Shown piece by piece: positions 34,210-44,425 of a DNA stretch of 64,000 bases. Numbering within the stretch: position 1 is the stretch's first letter; each line of letters opens with the position of its first letter. The position numbers were made by a program, and so were the translations under genes. Source of the DNA: Perognathus longimembris pacificus (taxonomy: Eukaryota; Chordata; Mammalia; Rodentia; Heteromyidae); contig NC_063162.1 in the NCBI RefSeq assembly GCF_023159225.1, positions 101,510,094 to 101,574,093 of the forward strand. Direction: 5' to 3'. The notes below the pieces were generated by a model. The model ran no database searches, was not told where the DNA came from, and was given only the letters and a program-made list of their open reading frames with translations.

Positions 34210-34321
34210 AAGAAAGTTGGGCTGGATTAAAGGTCAGTGGTAGAGCCCTTGGTAAGTAGCCATGAAGCCTTGGGCTCAAGCCTTGGCACTGCCTCCCCTT
34301 TCCCAATTAAAAAAAAAAAAG
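34210..34321 (+). mobile_element. ID-like monomer with A tail
   Basis: gttgggctggattaaaggtc, cagtggtagagcccttggta, ttgggctcaagccttggcac, then an A run. It sits directly behind the previous SINE's tail, so it may be a separate insertion there. Confidence 0.65.
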
Positions 34322-34589
34322 ATTAAAATGGTAAACTTTGTTTGTTTTACCCACAATTTGAAGAAAAGATAATACACAAACTTTTTGCATGCGTAGAGAA
34401 AGAGAACAACTACTTGAATATAATTTCAATAATGTAAGAGATGACCCTGTATCAGAAACTCAGTTGACTATCTTCTGGAGTCTGTCAATGTTATTACACA
34501 CATACACAATCAGTGAAGGCTTGGAATGCAAAGGTCCTAGTAATGAACTTAAACTTGATGTGAGGCACAAATAACTAATACTGTCACTA

Positions 34590-35104
34590 AGGGCAGGACA
34601 GAGAGCACCAGTATCAGAAGGTTCTTGATCTTGTTGAAGAAAAAATTCAAGGATGGACATAGAGGAGACTTAGTGGGAGCGAATTTATTCATGTAAAGTT
34701 AACTGAAAGCATACTTTCAAGACGGAACAGGGGAGGGAGCAGCTGCCCTGAGGGTCTTCAGACATTGAGCTTTTCCTGGAGTTTGCTGACATGGGGTTGG
34801 TCAGTCCTGGGAAAAGAGAATGACTTTCATGGGAACTGGGATGTGTTATCAATTCCTCCAATTCATTGGGTAGATGAGGTTTTTGACCTTATGTGGTCAC
34901 ACTGTGACTGTCACTTCCATGGGTGGTGGGGGCTGCGGGTTAAAAGTCCCTGCGGTATGTCTCAAGTCATCCCATTAACATCACCAGGCCAGGATGTGGT
35001 TTTTCATCCACTTCCAAGCTGTTATCCTTGGCCACCATGTTTCTTGATGCCCTCTCTGATCCATATGACAAATCTAGCTGCAGTCATTCTCCATTCTGCT
35101 CTAA
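34590..35104 (-). mobile_element. Possible LTR of an endogenous retrovirus-like element
   Basis: On the minus strand about 510 bp shows a layout like an LTR. A GC-mixed promoter-like region runs 35,100-34,740. The AATAAA-type signal aataaattcgctcccac lies near 34,683, with a tail toward 34,590 (ttcaacaagatcaagaacc, ggtgctctctgtcctgccc). No internal retroviral gene was seen next to it, so it would be a solo LTR. Family unknown. Confidence 0.4.
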
Positions 35105-35116
35105 AAAAGTTGTCTG

Positions 35117-35358
35117 AGCTGGGTGCCGGTGGCTCAGGCCTGTAATCCTAGCTACTCAGGAGGCTGAGATCTGAGGAAGCTAGCCTGGGCAGAAAAGTTC
35201 CTATAAGACTTCTATCACCAATAAACTAATCAAAAAACCCAGAAGAAGTACAGTGGTTCAAGGTGTCGAGTGCTAGCCTTAAGCACAAAAAGACTCAAGG
35301 ACAGTTCCCAGGCCCTGAGTTTAAGCCCCAAGACCAGCAAACAAAACAAAACAAAAAC
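35117..35358 (+). mobile_element. 7SL-Geo composite SINE with target-site duplication
   Basis: A well-kept left arm (gctgggtgccggtggctcag, gcctgtaatcctagctactc) and right arm (gtgctagccttaagcacaaa, ctgagtttaagccccaagac). The tail is (AAAAC)n. agttgtctg flanks it at 35,108-35,116 and 35,359-35,367. Confidence 0.94.
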
Positions 35359-35396
35359 AGTTGTCTGCTGTACCTGACAGTTCCCCAGCTGGGAAT

Positions 35397-35522
35397 TTCT
35401 TTTTCTTTTGCCAGTCATGGGTCTTGAACTCAGGGCCTGAGCTCTGTCCCTGGCTTCCTTTTGCTCAAGGATAGCACTCTGCCACTTGAGCCACAGGACC
35501 ACTTCTGTTACATATCTCTATC

Positions 35523-35579
<57 letters not shown>

Positions 35580-35652
35580 GTGCTGCTGAGGCATCAAACC
35601 CAGGGCTTCATTCCAGGCAAGCACTCTACCTCTAGGCCATATTCCCAGTCCC
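35397..35652 (-). mobile_element. IDL-Geo SINE with a microsatellite between its arms
   Basis: Geo half at 35,407-35,512 (gccagtcatgggtcttgaac, ctgccacttgagccacagga). ID-like half at 35,582-35,652 (gaggcatcaaacccagggct, taggccatattcccagtccc). The junction, gtatatgtgg in clean copies, has expanded into (TATC)n. Confidence 0.9.
35516..35579. repeat. (TATC)n microsatellite
   Basis: About 15 units. It grew at the arm junction of the surrounding SINE. Confidence 0.96.
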
Positions 35653-35657
35653 TATTA

Positions 35658-35752
35658 TTTCTTTGTACCTATATTTACCTCTGTAAATAAACTTTCAAGG
35701 CCATAGATATCTTTTCTTTGTACCCATATTTGCCTCTGCAAATAAACTTTCA
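35658..35752. repeat. Direct duplication, about 40 bp per unit
   Basis: 35,658-35,697 and 35,713-35,752 match at 37 of 40 positions (tttctttgtacc...ctctg-aaataaactttca). The start-to-start spacing is 55 bp. The intervening bases are not shared. Confidence 0.9.
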
Positions 35753-35966
35753 TAGCTTTTGATTCCGGTTCCCATGCTTGTACCTCGAGTGCAAATGACA
35801 AAGGTGCAGATCAGAGTGAAGACAAGGACATCAAGTCATTTTCTGATACACACTATTATTCCAAAGTACTCTATAATTATTTATTTATCATCCTCACAGC
35901 TACATAGGGAAAACAGTTGGAATGAAACAGACAGGGAGTCACCAGAACCCAGAGTAAATAATACTT

Positions 35967-36218
35967 TTAGCCAGGTGCCAGTGGCTCCCATCTGTAATCC
36001 TAGCTAATCTGGAGGTTGAGATCTGAGGATTGGGGTTTAAAGCCAGCTCAGGTAGGAATGTCTATGGGATTCTCATTTATAATTAACCAGCTATAAAGTA
36101 AAGTGAAGGTGTGGCTCAAGTAGTAGAGTGCCACCTTTGAGAGGAAAAAGCCAATCAAGCAGTTGAGGCCCTGAGTTCAAGCCCTAATACAAACAAAATA
36201 ACAAAAGAATAAAATAGA
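35967..36218 (+). mobile_element. 7SL-Geo composite SINE with target-site duplication
   Basis: Left arm (gccaggtgccagtggctccc, ggttgagatctgaggattgg), linker (tataattaaccagctataa), right arm (gctcaagtagtagagtgcca, ccctgagttcaagccctaat). aaataatactt is repeated at 35,956-35,966 and 36,219-36,229. Confidence 0.93.
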
Positions 36219-36300
36219 AAATAATACTTGGGTTCACAGTGACTTTAAGACATGGGTCCTGATTACCAGAGCAGACAAATTACTGTTAAAAATAAAATAC

Positions 36301-36502
36301 AGGGCTGGGGATATGGCCTAGTGGCGAGAGCGCTCGCCTCGTATACATGAGGCCCTGGGTTCGATTCCCCAGCACCACATATACAGAAAACGGCCAGAAG
36401 TGGCGCTGTGGCTCAAGTGGCAGAGTGCTAGCCTTGAGCAAAAAGAAGCCAGGGACAGTGCTCAGGCCCTGAGTCCGAGGCCCAGGACTGGCCAAAAAAA
36501 AT
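36301..36502 (+). mobile_element. IDL-Geo SINE, best-preserved copy
   Basis: The ID-like half has clear internal Pol III promoter motifs: A box tggcctagtgg at 36,314-36,324 and B box ggttcgattcc at 36,358-36,368, 44 bp apart. The Geo half runs from 36,393 (ggccagaagtggcgctgtgg) to gactggcc, then an A-rich tail. The 13-bp target duplication aaaaataaaatac is exact at 36,288-36,300 and 36,503-36,515. It keeps CpGs that older copies have lost, so it is probably the youngest insertion here. Confidence 0.96.
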
Positions 36503-36516
36503 AAAAATAAAATACA

Positions 36517-36772
36517 AACCAGGTACTTGTTGGCTTAAGCCTATAATCCTAGCTACTCAGGAAGCTGAGAGCTGAGAATCACAGTTTGGATCCAGCCCAG
36601 GTAGACAAATTTGAGAGAATCTTATCTCCAATTAACCAGCAAAATGGTGGAAGTGGATGTGTGGCTTATTTGGTAGACTGTCAGCCATGAATAAAAAAAG
36701 CCAAGTATCAACTTAAGACCCTGAGTTCAAGCTTGGGTATCTGTACATAATAGAATAAGCAAATAAAATAGA
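36517..36772 (+). mobile_element. 7SL-Geo composite SINE
   Basis: Left arm (gcctataatcctagctactc), linker (tctccaattaaccagcaaaa), diverged right arm (tgtggcttatttggtagact, gaccctgagttcaagcttgg) and a tail with taga/taaaa words. Confidence 0.9.
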
Positions 36773-36924
36773 ATATGTGTGTCTTAGAAAGGGGACTCAT
36801 AGGAAAGCCAGGAATTCACTACTCAGCATTTCACAGTTGTGAGGCTGTTCCTCAGCTTTGAGTAGCATTTGCTACTTGCTGGTATATTGCTTAGCACCCA
36901 TCCACTCCTCCCATTGTTGGATTT

Positions 36925-37030
36925 GCATTGGAATCATTTGAGGGATATTTTACAAATCAGAGAAGAGGGAAAATTAAATAAATAAAAAGTCTGATGCCCT
37001 GCAATCACTCCAGGCCTCTGGGGTTATAAA
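36925..37030 (+). mobile_element. Possible MER5-type hAT fragment
   Basis: ttgcattggaatcatttgag, ggatattttacaaatcagag and ctgatgccctgcaatcactc follow the order of MER5A-like elements, but divergence is high. Confidence 0.35.
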
Positions 37031-37336
37031 TTTGACTTTGTACTTTTTCCTTTTGAAATTCTGTCCTTATTAAGTTTTACCATCATGACTTTTGACCACT
37101 GTTCATGTTCATGGCTTTGACAAATGATGAGCACATTTGTTCTGTGATCTAAGCTGTCAAAAGAAGATTAAGTATGCTAATGTCCAAGACAAGTCCTGTT
37201 CGTACATGCTTTCTGATCTGTAGGGGTTTACTTAAATATCTATGCTGCTCCTTGAATAATCACAGCCCATTAGCAGGTGGTCAGAGTCAACATTTTATAG
37301 GGAAAGAGAATAGATAGGCTTGGGGATAAGATAAAG
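37031..37336. other. No gene or clear repeat seen
   Basis: AT-rich unique-looking DNA. Confidence 0.45.
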
Positions 37337-37557
37337 CAAGTTCAGACTCCAAGTTGTACTTCTTACTAGCTCTGTAAACTACACAATAACTTATTCTTAT
37401 GGACCAAATTCATATTTTTCCTTTGGAAATGTGCAAGTGTAATACCTCCCTCAAAAGGACACTTTGAGCATCAAAGATTCCATGAAATGTGAAAACATTT
37501 AACACATGGGTTGACATATTGCAAGGTACCCAATAAATACTACCTTTTTACTTTTTA
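37337..37557 (-). mobile_element. MIR SINE
   Basis: Antisense MIR landmarks: ttcagactccaagttgtact, cttactagctctgtaaacta, then after a diverged core a gtacccaataaatactac-type end. Confidence 0.6.
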
Positions 37558-38093
37558 TACAATATAAGACAAATACTATGAAAAGCTGAGAATAAATATG
37601 GCTTGCCTCCCCTCGTTTGGTCTGCTCCAATAAATCATGAAAAGTACTTCAATGAAGTGTTGTACTAACCCATGAAGGTCACTCAACCAAAGAGGACTGG
37701 GTTATAAGGCAGCATCAGAGCTTGTTGGGCAGGGGGCATGCTGGCCACTGGGTGGGAACAAAGCCAAGGGAGCTAAGGCCTCAAGGCCAAAAAGGAGTCC
37801 AGGGTGAAGCCAGGGAGACAAACCAGAGCCAAGGAGAGGCAGATGTCAGTGCTTGAAGGCAGCTGGAGGTCAGCACTGAGCAATGGGGCCCCTCAGACAC
37901 CCTGGAGGACACCCAGAGGAGGCCAAGGGTCAGCTTCCAGGAGATCAAGAGCCTGGGTGTGAGGAATGCTCTACAGCAAGGCCCAAGCCAAAGGCATTTG
38001 TAAGATGGTGTCACCTACAGCCTTCCAATGTCACTCTTACCTTTTTACATTAACCTGGCTATATTCCTGCTCTTTCTTGGTTCCTGCCCTCCT
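37558..38093. other. No gene; GC-richer segment
   Basis: 37,730-38,000 is noticeably richer in G and C (mostly G/A on the plus strand, with gccaagg and caaggcc words) than the surrounding DNA. The minus-strand open frame at 37,781-38,014 (77 codons) has no recognisable product. Confidence 0.45.
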
Positions 38094-38462
38094 CCCATTT
38101 GGTAGTATTAGAATTTGAATTCAGCACCTTTAACTAGCTAAGCAGGCAATCTACCACTTCTGCCATGTCCCTAGACCTTTTTGCTTGCTTTCTTCTTCTC
38201 TTTCTTTTCTTTTCTTTTTCCTTTCCTCTTTTTCCTTCCTTCCTTCCTTCCTTCCTTCCCTCCCTCCCTCCCTCCCTCCCTCCCTCCCTCCCTCCCTCCC
38301 TCCCTCCCCCCCCCTCCCTCCCTCCCTCCCTCCCTCCCTCCCTCCCTTCCTTCCTTTCTTGGACAGAGTCTCATGCTTTGATGCTTTTTGCTCAGGATTG
38401 GCCTCAGAATGAAATCCCCCTTTATAGCTTAGTTTACAGGTATGAACCACAATCCCTAGGCC
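38094..38462 (-). mobile_element. 7SL/ID-type SINE interrupted by a pyrimidine tract
   Basis: ID-like arm at 38,094-38,180 (gaatttgaattcagcacctt, gctaagcaggcaatctacca) and 7SL-like unit at 38,360-38,462 (cttggacagagtctcatgct, gtttacaggtatgaaccaca). The (CCTT)/(CCCT)n tract lies between them. Confidence 0.65.
38195..38360. repeat. (CCTT)/(CCCT)n pyrimidine tract
   Basis: About 165 bp of C/T, including a C8 run near 38,307. It is the source of several spurious Pro/Ser and Gly/Arg/Glu frames. Confidence 0.96.
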
Positions 38463-38654
38463 TATTTTCTTTTGATGATAGATTTTTTAATGATTATAAA
38501 TATATTCTTCTATAATTACTTGCTATACTAGGAGAAATAGGTTACACGAAATCCAAAACCCCAGTAGCGTAACACAATGGAAGCCTCTTTTTCCACTGAT
38601 TATGTTTGAGGTATATGCCATAGACAAGCTATGTGGGCTTCCAGTAGTTCACAA

Positions 38655-38780
38655 CTTCTTGCCAATGCTTCGGATGGAATCTTGAGAACTTCCCTGCCCT
38701 AGCTGGCCACACACTACGATCCCCCAATCTTTGCTTCCCTAGTGGTGGATTACAGGCTTGAGTAACCATGCCCAACCTTC
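38655..38780 (-). mobile_element. B1-like fragment
   Basis: ttgagaacttccctgcccta, gctggccacacactacgatc and ggattacaggcttgagtaac are the antisense landmarks of a 7SL-like arm. No right arm was recognised. Confidence 0.55.
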
Positions 38781-38852
38781 CAATGCTTCAAAGAAACCTT
38801 ATGGGTATTAATTCAGTGTAAGTTTTTTTCAACTCTGTAAAATAAAATGCAC

Positions 38853-39055
38853 AAGCCAGGCACCAGTAGCTCACACTGATAATCCTAGCTACTCAGGAGG
38901 CTGAGATCTGAGGATTGCAGTTTGAAGCTTGCTTGAGCAGGAAAATCCATGATATTCTTTATCTCTACTTAACCACCAAAAAAAATCCCAAAGTAGGGCT
39001 GTGGTTCAAGTGGCAAAGCACCGACCTTGAGCAGAAAAAGCTCAAGGACAGAAAA

Positions 39056-39095
<40 letters not shown>

Positions 39096-39098
39096 AAA
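38853..39098 (+). mobile_element. 7SL-Geo composite SINE with (GAAA)n tail
   Basis: Left arm (aggcaccagtagctcacact, ctactcaggaggctgagatc), linker (cttaaccaccaaaaaaaatc), right arm to aagctcaaggacag. The end of the Geo arm is replaced by (GAAA)n at 39,052-39,098. Confidence 0.92.
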
Positions 39099-39957
39099 GC
39101 AGTGTTACAAAAGAAGCCAATTGAATCAATCTCCATATGGAAGTGATAAAACACAAATTATGATAGAGTAATAGATGTGCTTCTTTAATACTGTACAGGA
39201 TTTTTCACAGACAAACTGATCCTGCTGCAGGATGTGCAGAGTCCCAGGTGCTTCTTGCTTATTCTTGAAGCATGGTCACTTGGTAGGGCCTTCTGGTTCT
39301 CAATTGCTGCCTAACAAACTGGACTCCAAACAGGACAACTGCAAAAATCACCTGTTTTGCTTGCAAATTTTCAAAGGCCATATGTAGGCAATTTGTATAG
39401 TACTTACTTTGCTTTCATTAGGGCAGGTACTAAACAACACATTTCCAAGATGGCTTCTTCACTGCCAGGTCTGGCACCTCCAGCATCCTCACCCCATGTT
39501 TGTATGGCTTAGGCTTTTCACAGCCTGCTGCTTTTAAGAAATCATACTTCAATGGCAGCTGGCTCTCCAAAGCAAGTGTTTCAAGAGGCAGCAATTAGAT
39601 CTGGGCATAGTAAGACCTTGACTCAAAAAACAAAATCAAACTTAAAAAAAAAGAGAGAGAAAGAAGAGTGGAACCGAGAGTATAATTATAGATATTTTTA
39701 GACTTAATTTAATCTAAGAAATTACAAAGAAAGATGGAATAATTCAAATTGTGCTGTACTGACCATTAGAAGCCAAGTGCCAGAGGTGACTATGTTCCAT
39801 TGCAGGATCGGCATAGACCACAGTACCACTTCTTTGTGGTGCATGGCTCAAAGCAGGTGTCAGGCCCATCCAGACCAGAAGAGGAAGAGATATCACTTCT
39901 CATCGAGAGCGATATAAAAAAATGTAATGTGACATACACTTCAAAATCCCATCTAAA
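39099..39957. other. No gene or clear repeat seen
   Basis: Unique-looking DNA. Both strands are open around 39,790-40,026, but part of that span is MIR. Confidence 0.5.
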
Positions 39958-40115
39958 TCTGTATAACAGCCTTATAAAGTAGATGTCATTTGTCTCTATT
40001 TTACTAATGAGGAAGAAGAATCTCAATCATCTCAAGTACTTTGTTCCAAATCACAACCCTTTGGGTTTGAAACTAGGCCAATCGAATTCCAAGGACAGGG
40101 CTCTTAATTACAGTA
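39958..40115 (+). mobile_element. MIR SINE
   Basis: ataacagccttataaagtag, tctctattttactaatgagg, caagtactttgttccaaatc, gggtttgaaactaggcc and acagggctctt follow MIR landmark order to its end. Confidence 0.75.
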
Positions 40116-41237
40116 TCTTCTAGTTTCATTTGATGTGTTTATCCCTGGAAAGACACATAGGCTCTACCTGGAAAATGAAATAGAAGGGTTGCTGATGGCA
40201 ACCCAACACTCATTGGCTCACTTCTGCCAAATTCATGTGGAATAGCAGTGCACATCAGTGATGAGCCCCACTCCTCAGTCTGTCTTGTAGGTAGGTATAT
40301 TTTGCCCTGTGAGATGTAAGAAGTATTGTGTGTAACATTCAGACTGTCCTCAAAGAGTTCCTTACCTCTTCTGGAAGCTATATAATCACTAGTACTCTAG
40401 CAGCCACTTTGAAAGTCAGGGGCAAAGCCTGGGCTGATTCACAAACAAAGCCACTGATGTTTTCTTTAGGTTGGTTCTGGGTCCAGTATTCCTATTTCCT
40501 TCAGTGGTTTGTGTAATGTAAGAGAGAAGTAGCTCATTACATTTCCAAACTGAATTTTCAGCATGAGAAGAGATGGGCCTTTAATTTGGAACAGTTTGCA
40601 TTCAGCAGGGGAACCTATCAGAAACCATCCATAGAAATGAGATATGGCTGCTCAAATGAGAAGTAGCCTCTGAACCTCAAGTTCTCAGTGGGTAAAGTGA
40701 ACTGGAGTCCCTAGGGGTCTTTCTAGTCCTAGCCTTAAGTAGAAAGATGAAGAAAGCACATATAAATATGATAGCCCAAGCTGAAGAATATCAGTCATGT
40801 TTAATGGTTTGTATGTGAGTATGCTACAAAATGATCCAGTTGTAAAAGAGAAAAACATACACAGATCAGAGTGGCTTCCTCCTACCTTTAAGGTAAGCAA
40901 TCTTAATTACAAATAAGAGAAATTCCTGCTTGAATGTCTCTTGAAATTGTTGGATAATGGCAAAAAGAAAGTTTCTTTAAAAAGGACCTTGGGTGAGTCA
41001 CAGAATCTCAAAACCAGGTAAGAATCAAAGCCCAAATGATGCCCCAGGACCAAAGATGGGGACCCTTAGAATAACGTCACTAAACGCTGGTAGCCCCTAC
41101 TGGTTGCAGAGAGCACAGATGAATTCTTGACTCCTGCCACATTGTTGCTTCACTCACTCTGGATTTAAAATCAGGCGGAAGCGCCTGACTGGCCAACAAT
41201 GAGTTATATATCCAAGACTGGTAAAAATCAAAGATCA
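40116..41237. other. No gene or clear repeat seen
   Basis: Unique-looking DNA. A small inverted repeat, tcaggcg-gaag-cgcctga, lies near 41,172-41,189. It is too short to assign a role. Confidence 0.5.
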
Positions 41238-41503
41238 GAGCCAGGTGTTGGTGATTCATATGTGATATCCTAGCTACTTAGGAAGCTGAGATGTGAGGAT
41301 TGTGGTTCAAAGCTAGCCCAGGCAGAAAAGTCCATGACATTCTTATCTTGAATTAGCCACCAAAAAAGCCGGAAGTGAGGTATAGCTTTAGTGGTACAGC
41401 ACCAACCTTGAGTGGAAAAGTGAAGCAAGTGCACGAAGCCCTAAGTTCAAGCCTCAGTACTAGCCCCGATTTTTAAAAAATTAAATTGAAACAAAATAAA
41501 ATA
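41238..41503 (+). mobile_element. 7SL-Geo composite SINE
   Basis: Left arm (gccaggtgttggtgattcat, cttaggaagctgagatgtga), linker (cttgaattagccaccaaaaa), right arm (agctttagtggtacagcacc, ccctaagttcaagcctcagt) and an A-rich tail. Confidence 0.92.
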
Positions 41504-43130
41504 AACATTCCATGAAGAGATTATGAAAAAAGAATTTTGAATACATAGGAAAGGAACCCTTCAAATTTTCTACAAACTTCCACATCATCTAGTACACTGA
41601 GGATAACCTGGGCCAGTTCAGAGATGGGAAAATGTCCAGCAGTCCTTATATTCTTCTATACACAAAGAGGGGCAGTCTCTATGTAGAATTTCACCACCGA
41701 GGAAAGTTACAGAGCTAAAAAACATGTTCTTCTTGATGCACTCACATTTGACAGTCCAGAGCTATCAGAAGCCTAAACTAAGTTCCTCCAGCATGAAGTG
41801 GATATTGCATTTGTTTATATAGCCCATCGTCTGTATCAACTTTTTAGGTTTGCAGAATTCTTCACTTGGCATTCTACTGTGATACAAAGGCTGTTAATAC
41901 TTGACCAGCTGAGAGGTCCAGATAATTCCCTTTCCAGCTACTGGGACATCTGTGCCTTGAGCAGGTAATACAGTCATCACAAGCAGATGTCCCTGCTCAG
42001 GCCTCAGATTGGGAGGTAGGGCTACAAAGGAGGAGGACAATGAATGAGGCTCTCTAATAGCTGCAGCAACTCCAGATAGTGACAGTCAGTGTTGTTCACA
42101 GTACAGGTGTCCTGGTGTTGTATGCAGACCAACAGGTACCACCTATGAACCAGTCCTATAGTGATTCAAGGTAGATTTCTTGGCTTCATAACCATGATGA
42201 TATTAATTGTCTAGCCATCCCAGTGATTCTGTGGCACCTAATAAGAACCAGAGTAAGTTTCTGTTGCTGGAACCTAAGCACTCTGACTAATGTATTCTGG
42301 TCCCATAATGTCTTCTCACCCATACTCATTCAGGATTTTCAGCAGGAGCATAGTAAGTATTTGCTGTATATAAGCAGACAGGCAGAAAGAAAGGAAGGAA
42401 AGAAAGAAAAAAAGGTATAATTTGAAAAGGAGAAGTTTGGCTCATCTTTTTAACGTAATTCGTAATTTTGAGTGGTTTGAGGTCATCTGAAAAGAAAAAT
42501 GTAGGCTAACTGGAGAACGTTTAAAGTAAGGGTCACAAGGATAAGGGAAAGCAGAGATTTATTCTGAGAGATTCAAAATGTTGGAAGATTCTGAGAACAA
42601 ATACATTTGTTATTTTAAAACTCAATTGCATGCAACAGACACTCAAAGTAATGCTTTCAAAGAAGTAAAGCTATTTTACTCTCATGTTACAGTGGAAAAA
42701 TGAACGATACCAGTGGTGGTGGACAGTTTGTTCCATGGCATCTCTCAGGGATTCAAGTTTCTTTCATCTCATACTCTAATACTTAGAATATTGTCTTCGG
42801 CCCAATATGGTATACAATTGCATCCACATTTCAGGAAATAGGGTAGAAAATCGAGGCTTGAAAGGCATGACTTCCATCAAGACACATCCCAGAGAAGAAT
42901 AGTTTACTTCCCATCACATACAATTGACCGCCTCAGCTCTAGTGCATGGCCACACTTAGAAAGGAAGCTGAGTAATGCAGCAACAAGGCTGAACTTCCAT
43001 GTAGATGTCTACCAGTTAAACATTCTCTCACCATAGAGAAAGGTGAGAAAAAGACCTTGGATAACAAGCCACAATCCTCACTTCAATAAATAGCAGATTG
43101 AAATTTTAGCAGATGAGATTACATGACAGT
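41504..43130. other. No gene supported
   Basis: About 1.6 kb of unique-looking DNA. 42,600-42,985 has the feel of a very old interspersed repeat (catccacatttcaggaaata, catggccacacttagaaagg), but I could not place it. Confidence 0.45.
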
Positions 43131-43225
43131 ATGATAGAATTTACTCTGAGGTCTCAGAACTAAACAAGATTGAACCTGGTTAGTACTTGGATGAGATAAT
43201 TTTCTCTGAGAACTGGGTACAGGTT
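43131..43225 (+). pseudogene. 5S rRNA pseudogene
   Basis: The 3' two thirds of 5S rRNA are recognisable. After diverged ggtctcagaactaaacaaga comes cctggttagtacttggatg (43,175-43,193), as in mammalian 5S. The end, gagaactgggtacagg, matches the 3' arm loosely. The 5' third is missing or unrecognisable, and the region after ggatg carries an insertion or substitutions (ataattttctctg). With the internal control region damaged and no Pol III T-stretch directly after it, it is a dead retropseudogene. Confidence 0.82.
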
Positions 43226-43957
43226 AATTTTGGATGGGGGAAATGACTCCTGTTGTCTTGTAAAGGGACAAAGCTTCATCTCTTATGACATTGGTTGAGA
43301 AAAGGGGCAGTTCATGCTTAGTCTCAGGCTCAGACTCCACTCAAAAGAAAAGGGTAAAAGACCAGTCCAAATGAAAGTTTAAAGGTCTTTCTCAGGGCAG
43401 ATTGCAACAGCCTGGGTTGTATGCTTGGCAAGATATAGTGTATCTATCCTTTGGGTTTCTGCAGAAAAGACCAAGTCCTATAAGGAGATCAGAGAGGCCT
43501 TGGGGGCTACAGAAGGTAGAGAAGATATCAAGGGAAACTGACAGATGACACACTCAAGGGCAAACTGGGTACAAGTTCAAAGCTGAGGAAATAGCATGGA
43601 TAGATGTACGTCTGAGTTAACTTGCATCATGCTCCTGGGGGCAAAGAGTAATGAGGCTCTAAGCCACTGGTGGAAAAGGCAGTGGGCAATCTCTAGAGAG
43701 TAACAGCTGGGTCTGAGCCTCCTGGCACCATTGCTGCTTAGCTGACAAGCTCCCAGGCTGACTCTTTGGAAATGCACTTTCTAAAGGAAACAGTCTCAGG
43801 CAGCAGATTTCCTAATGCTGGCCAATGGCCACAACTATGAATGTCTGCAAAGCTTGTCATAGTCTTTGTCTCTTCCCAACTCTCAGATTTATTCTAAAGG
43901 CATACATGCCACCCAGGCAAGTCTGTGTGTGTCATAGGGTACTGTGGGTTTCTATTA
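43226..43957. other. No gene or clear repeat seen
   Basis: Unique-looking DNA of moderate GC content. Confidence 0.5.
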
Positions 43958-43999
43958 GAGGATCTCTCTCTCCTCTCTCTCTTTCTCTTTCTCTTTCTG

Positions 44000-44035
<36 letters not shown>

Positions 44036-44062
44036 CATGTGTGTGTGTGTGTGTGTGTGTGT
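43958..44062. repeat. (CT)n followed by (GT)n
   Basis: C/T dinucleotides and tetranucleotides to about 44,021, then GT units to 44,062. The GT part abuts the tail of the next minus-strand SINE. Confidence 0.95.
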
Positions 44063-44288
44063 CAGTATTGGGCTGGAGCTCTAACACTTGAGTTACAGCT
44101 CCACTTCTCGTATTTCTTTCTTTTTTTTGTTTTCTTTCTCTTTCCCCCTTCCTTCCTTCCTTCCTTCCTTCCTTCCTTCCTTCCTTCCTTCCTTCCTTCC
44201 TTCCTTCCTTCCTTCCTTCCTTCCTTCCTTCCTTCCTTTTCCTTCCTTCCTTCTTTCTTCCTCCCTCCCTCCCTCCCTCCCTCCCTCC

Positions 44289-44320
<32 letters not shown>

Positions 44321-44425
44321 ACGCGTTTCATAGATTTTCCTCCCTCTGACTGGTTTTGAAACGATCCTCAGATCTCAGCCTCCTAAGTAGCTAGGATTAC
44401 AGGCATAAACCACAGGTGCCCAGCT
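44063..44425 (-). mobile_element. 7SL-Geo SINE with a large internal pyrimidine expansion
   Basis: Part of the Geo arm at 44,063-44,110 (gtattgggctggagctctaa, gagttacagctccacttctc). 7SL-like arm at 44,320-44,425 (gatcctcagatctcagcctc, ctaagtagctaggattacag). The intervening 200 bp is (TTCC)n and derived words. Confidence 0.82.
44142..44322. repeat. (TTCC)n, (CCCT)n and (CT)n tract
   Basis: Nearly pure (CCTT)n at 44,150-44,238, then ccct and ct units. One of the longest microsatellites in the window. Confidence 0.97.

Noticed and set aside
36314..36368. tRNA gene suggested by A and B boxes
   Set aside because: The boxes belong to the ID-like half of a SINE: the body continues into the Geo arm and A tail, and no cloverleaf with a normal acceptor stem forms there.
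38151..38515. Several open frames of 66-116 codons on both strands
   Set aside because: They read through the (CCTT)/(CCCT)n tract in every frame and carry no unique protein sequence beyond SINE flanks.
41172..41189. Small hairpin (tcaggcg-gaag-cgcctga) as a regulatory or terminator structure
   Set aside because: A seven-base stem in mammalian DNA with no T-run or gene context is within chance expectation.
43925..44359. 144-codon frame and its opposite-strand partner
   Set aside because: Produced by CT, GT and TTCC repeats inside a SINE.
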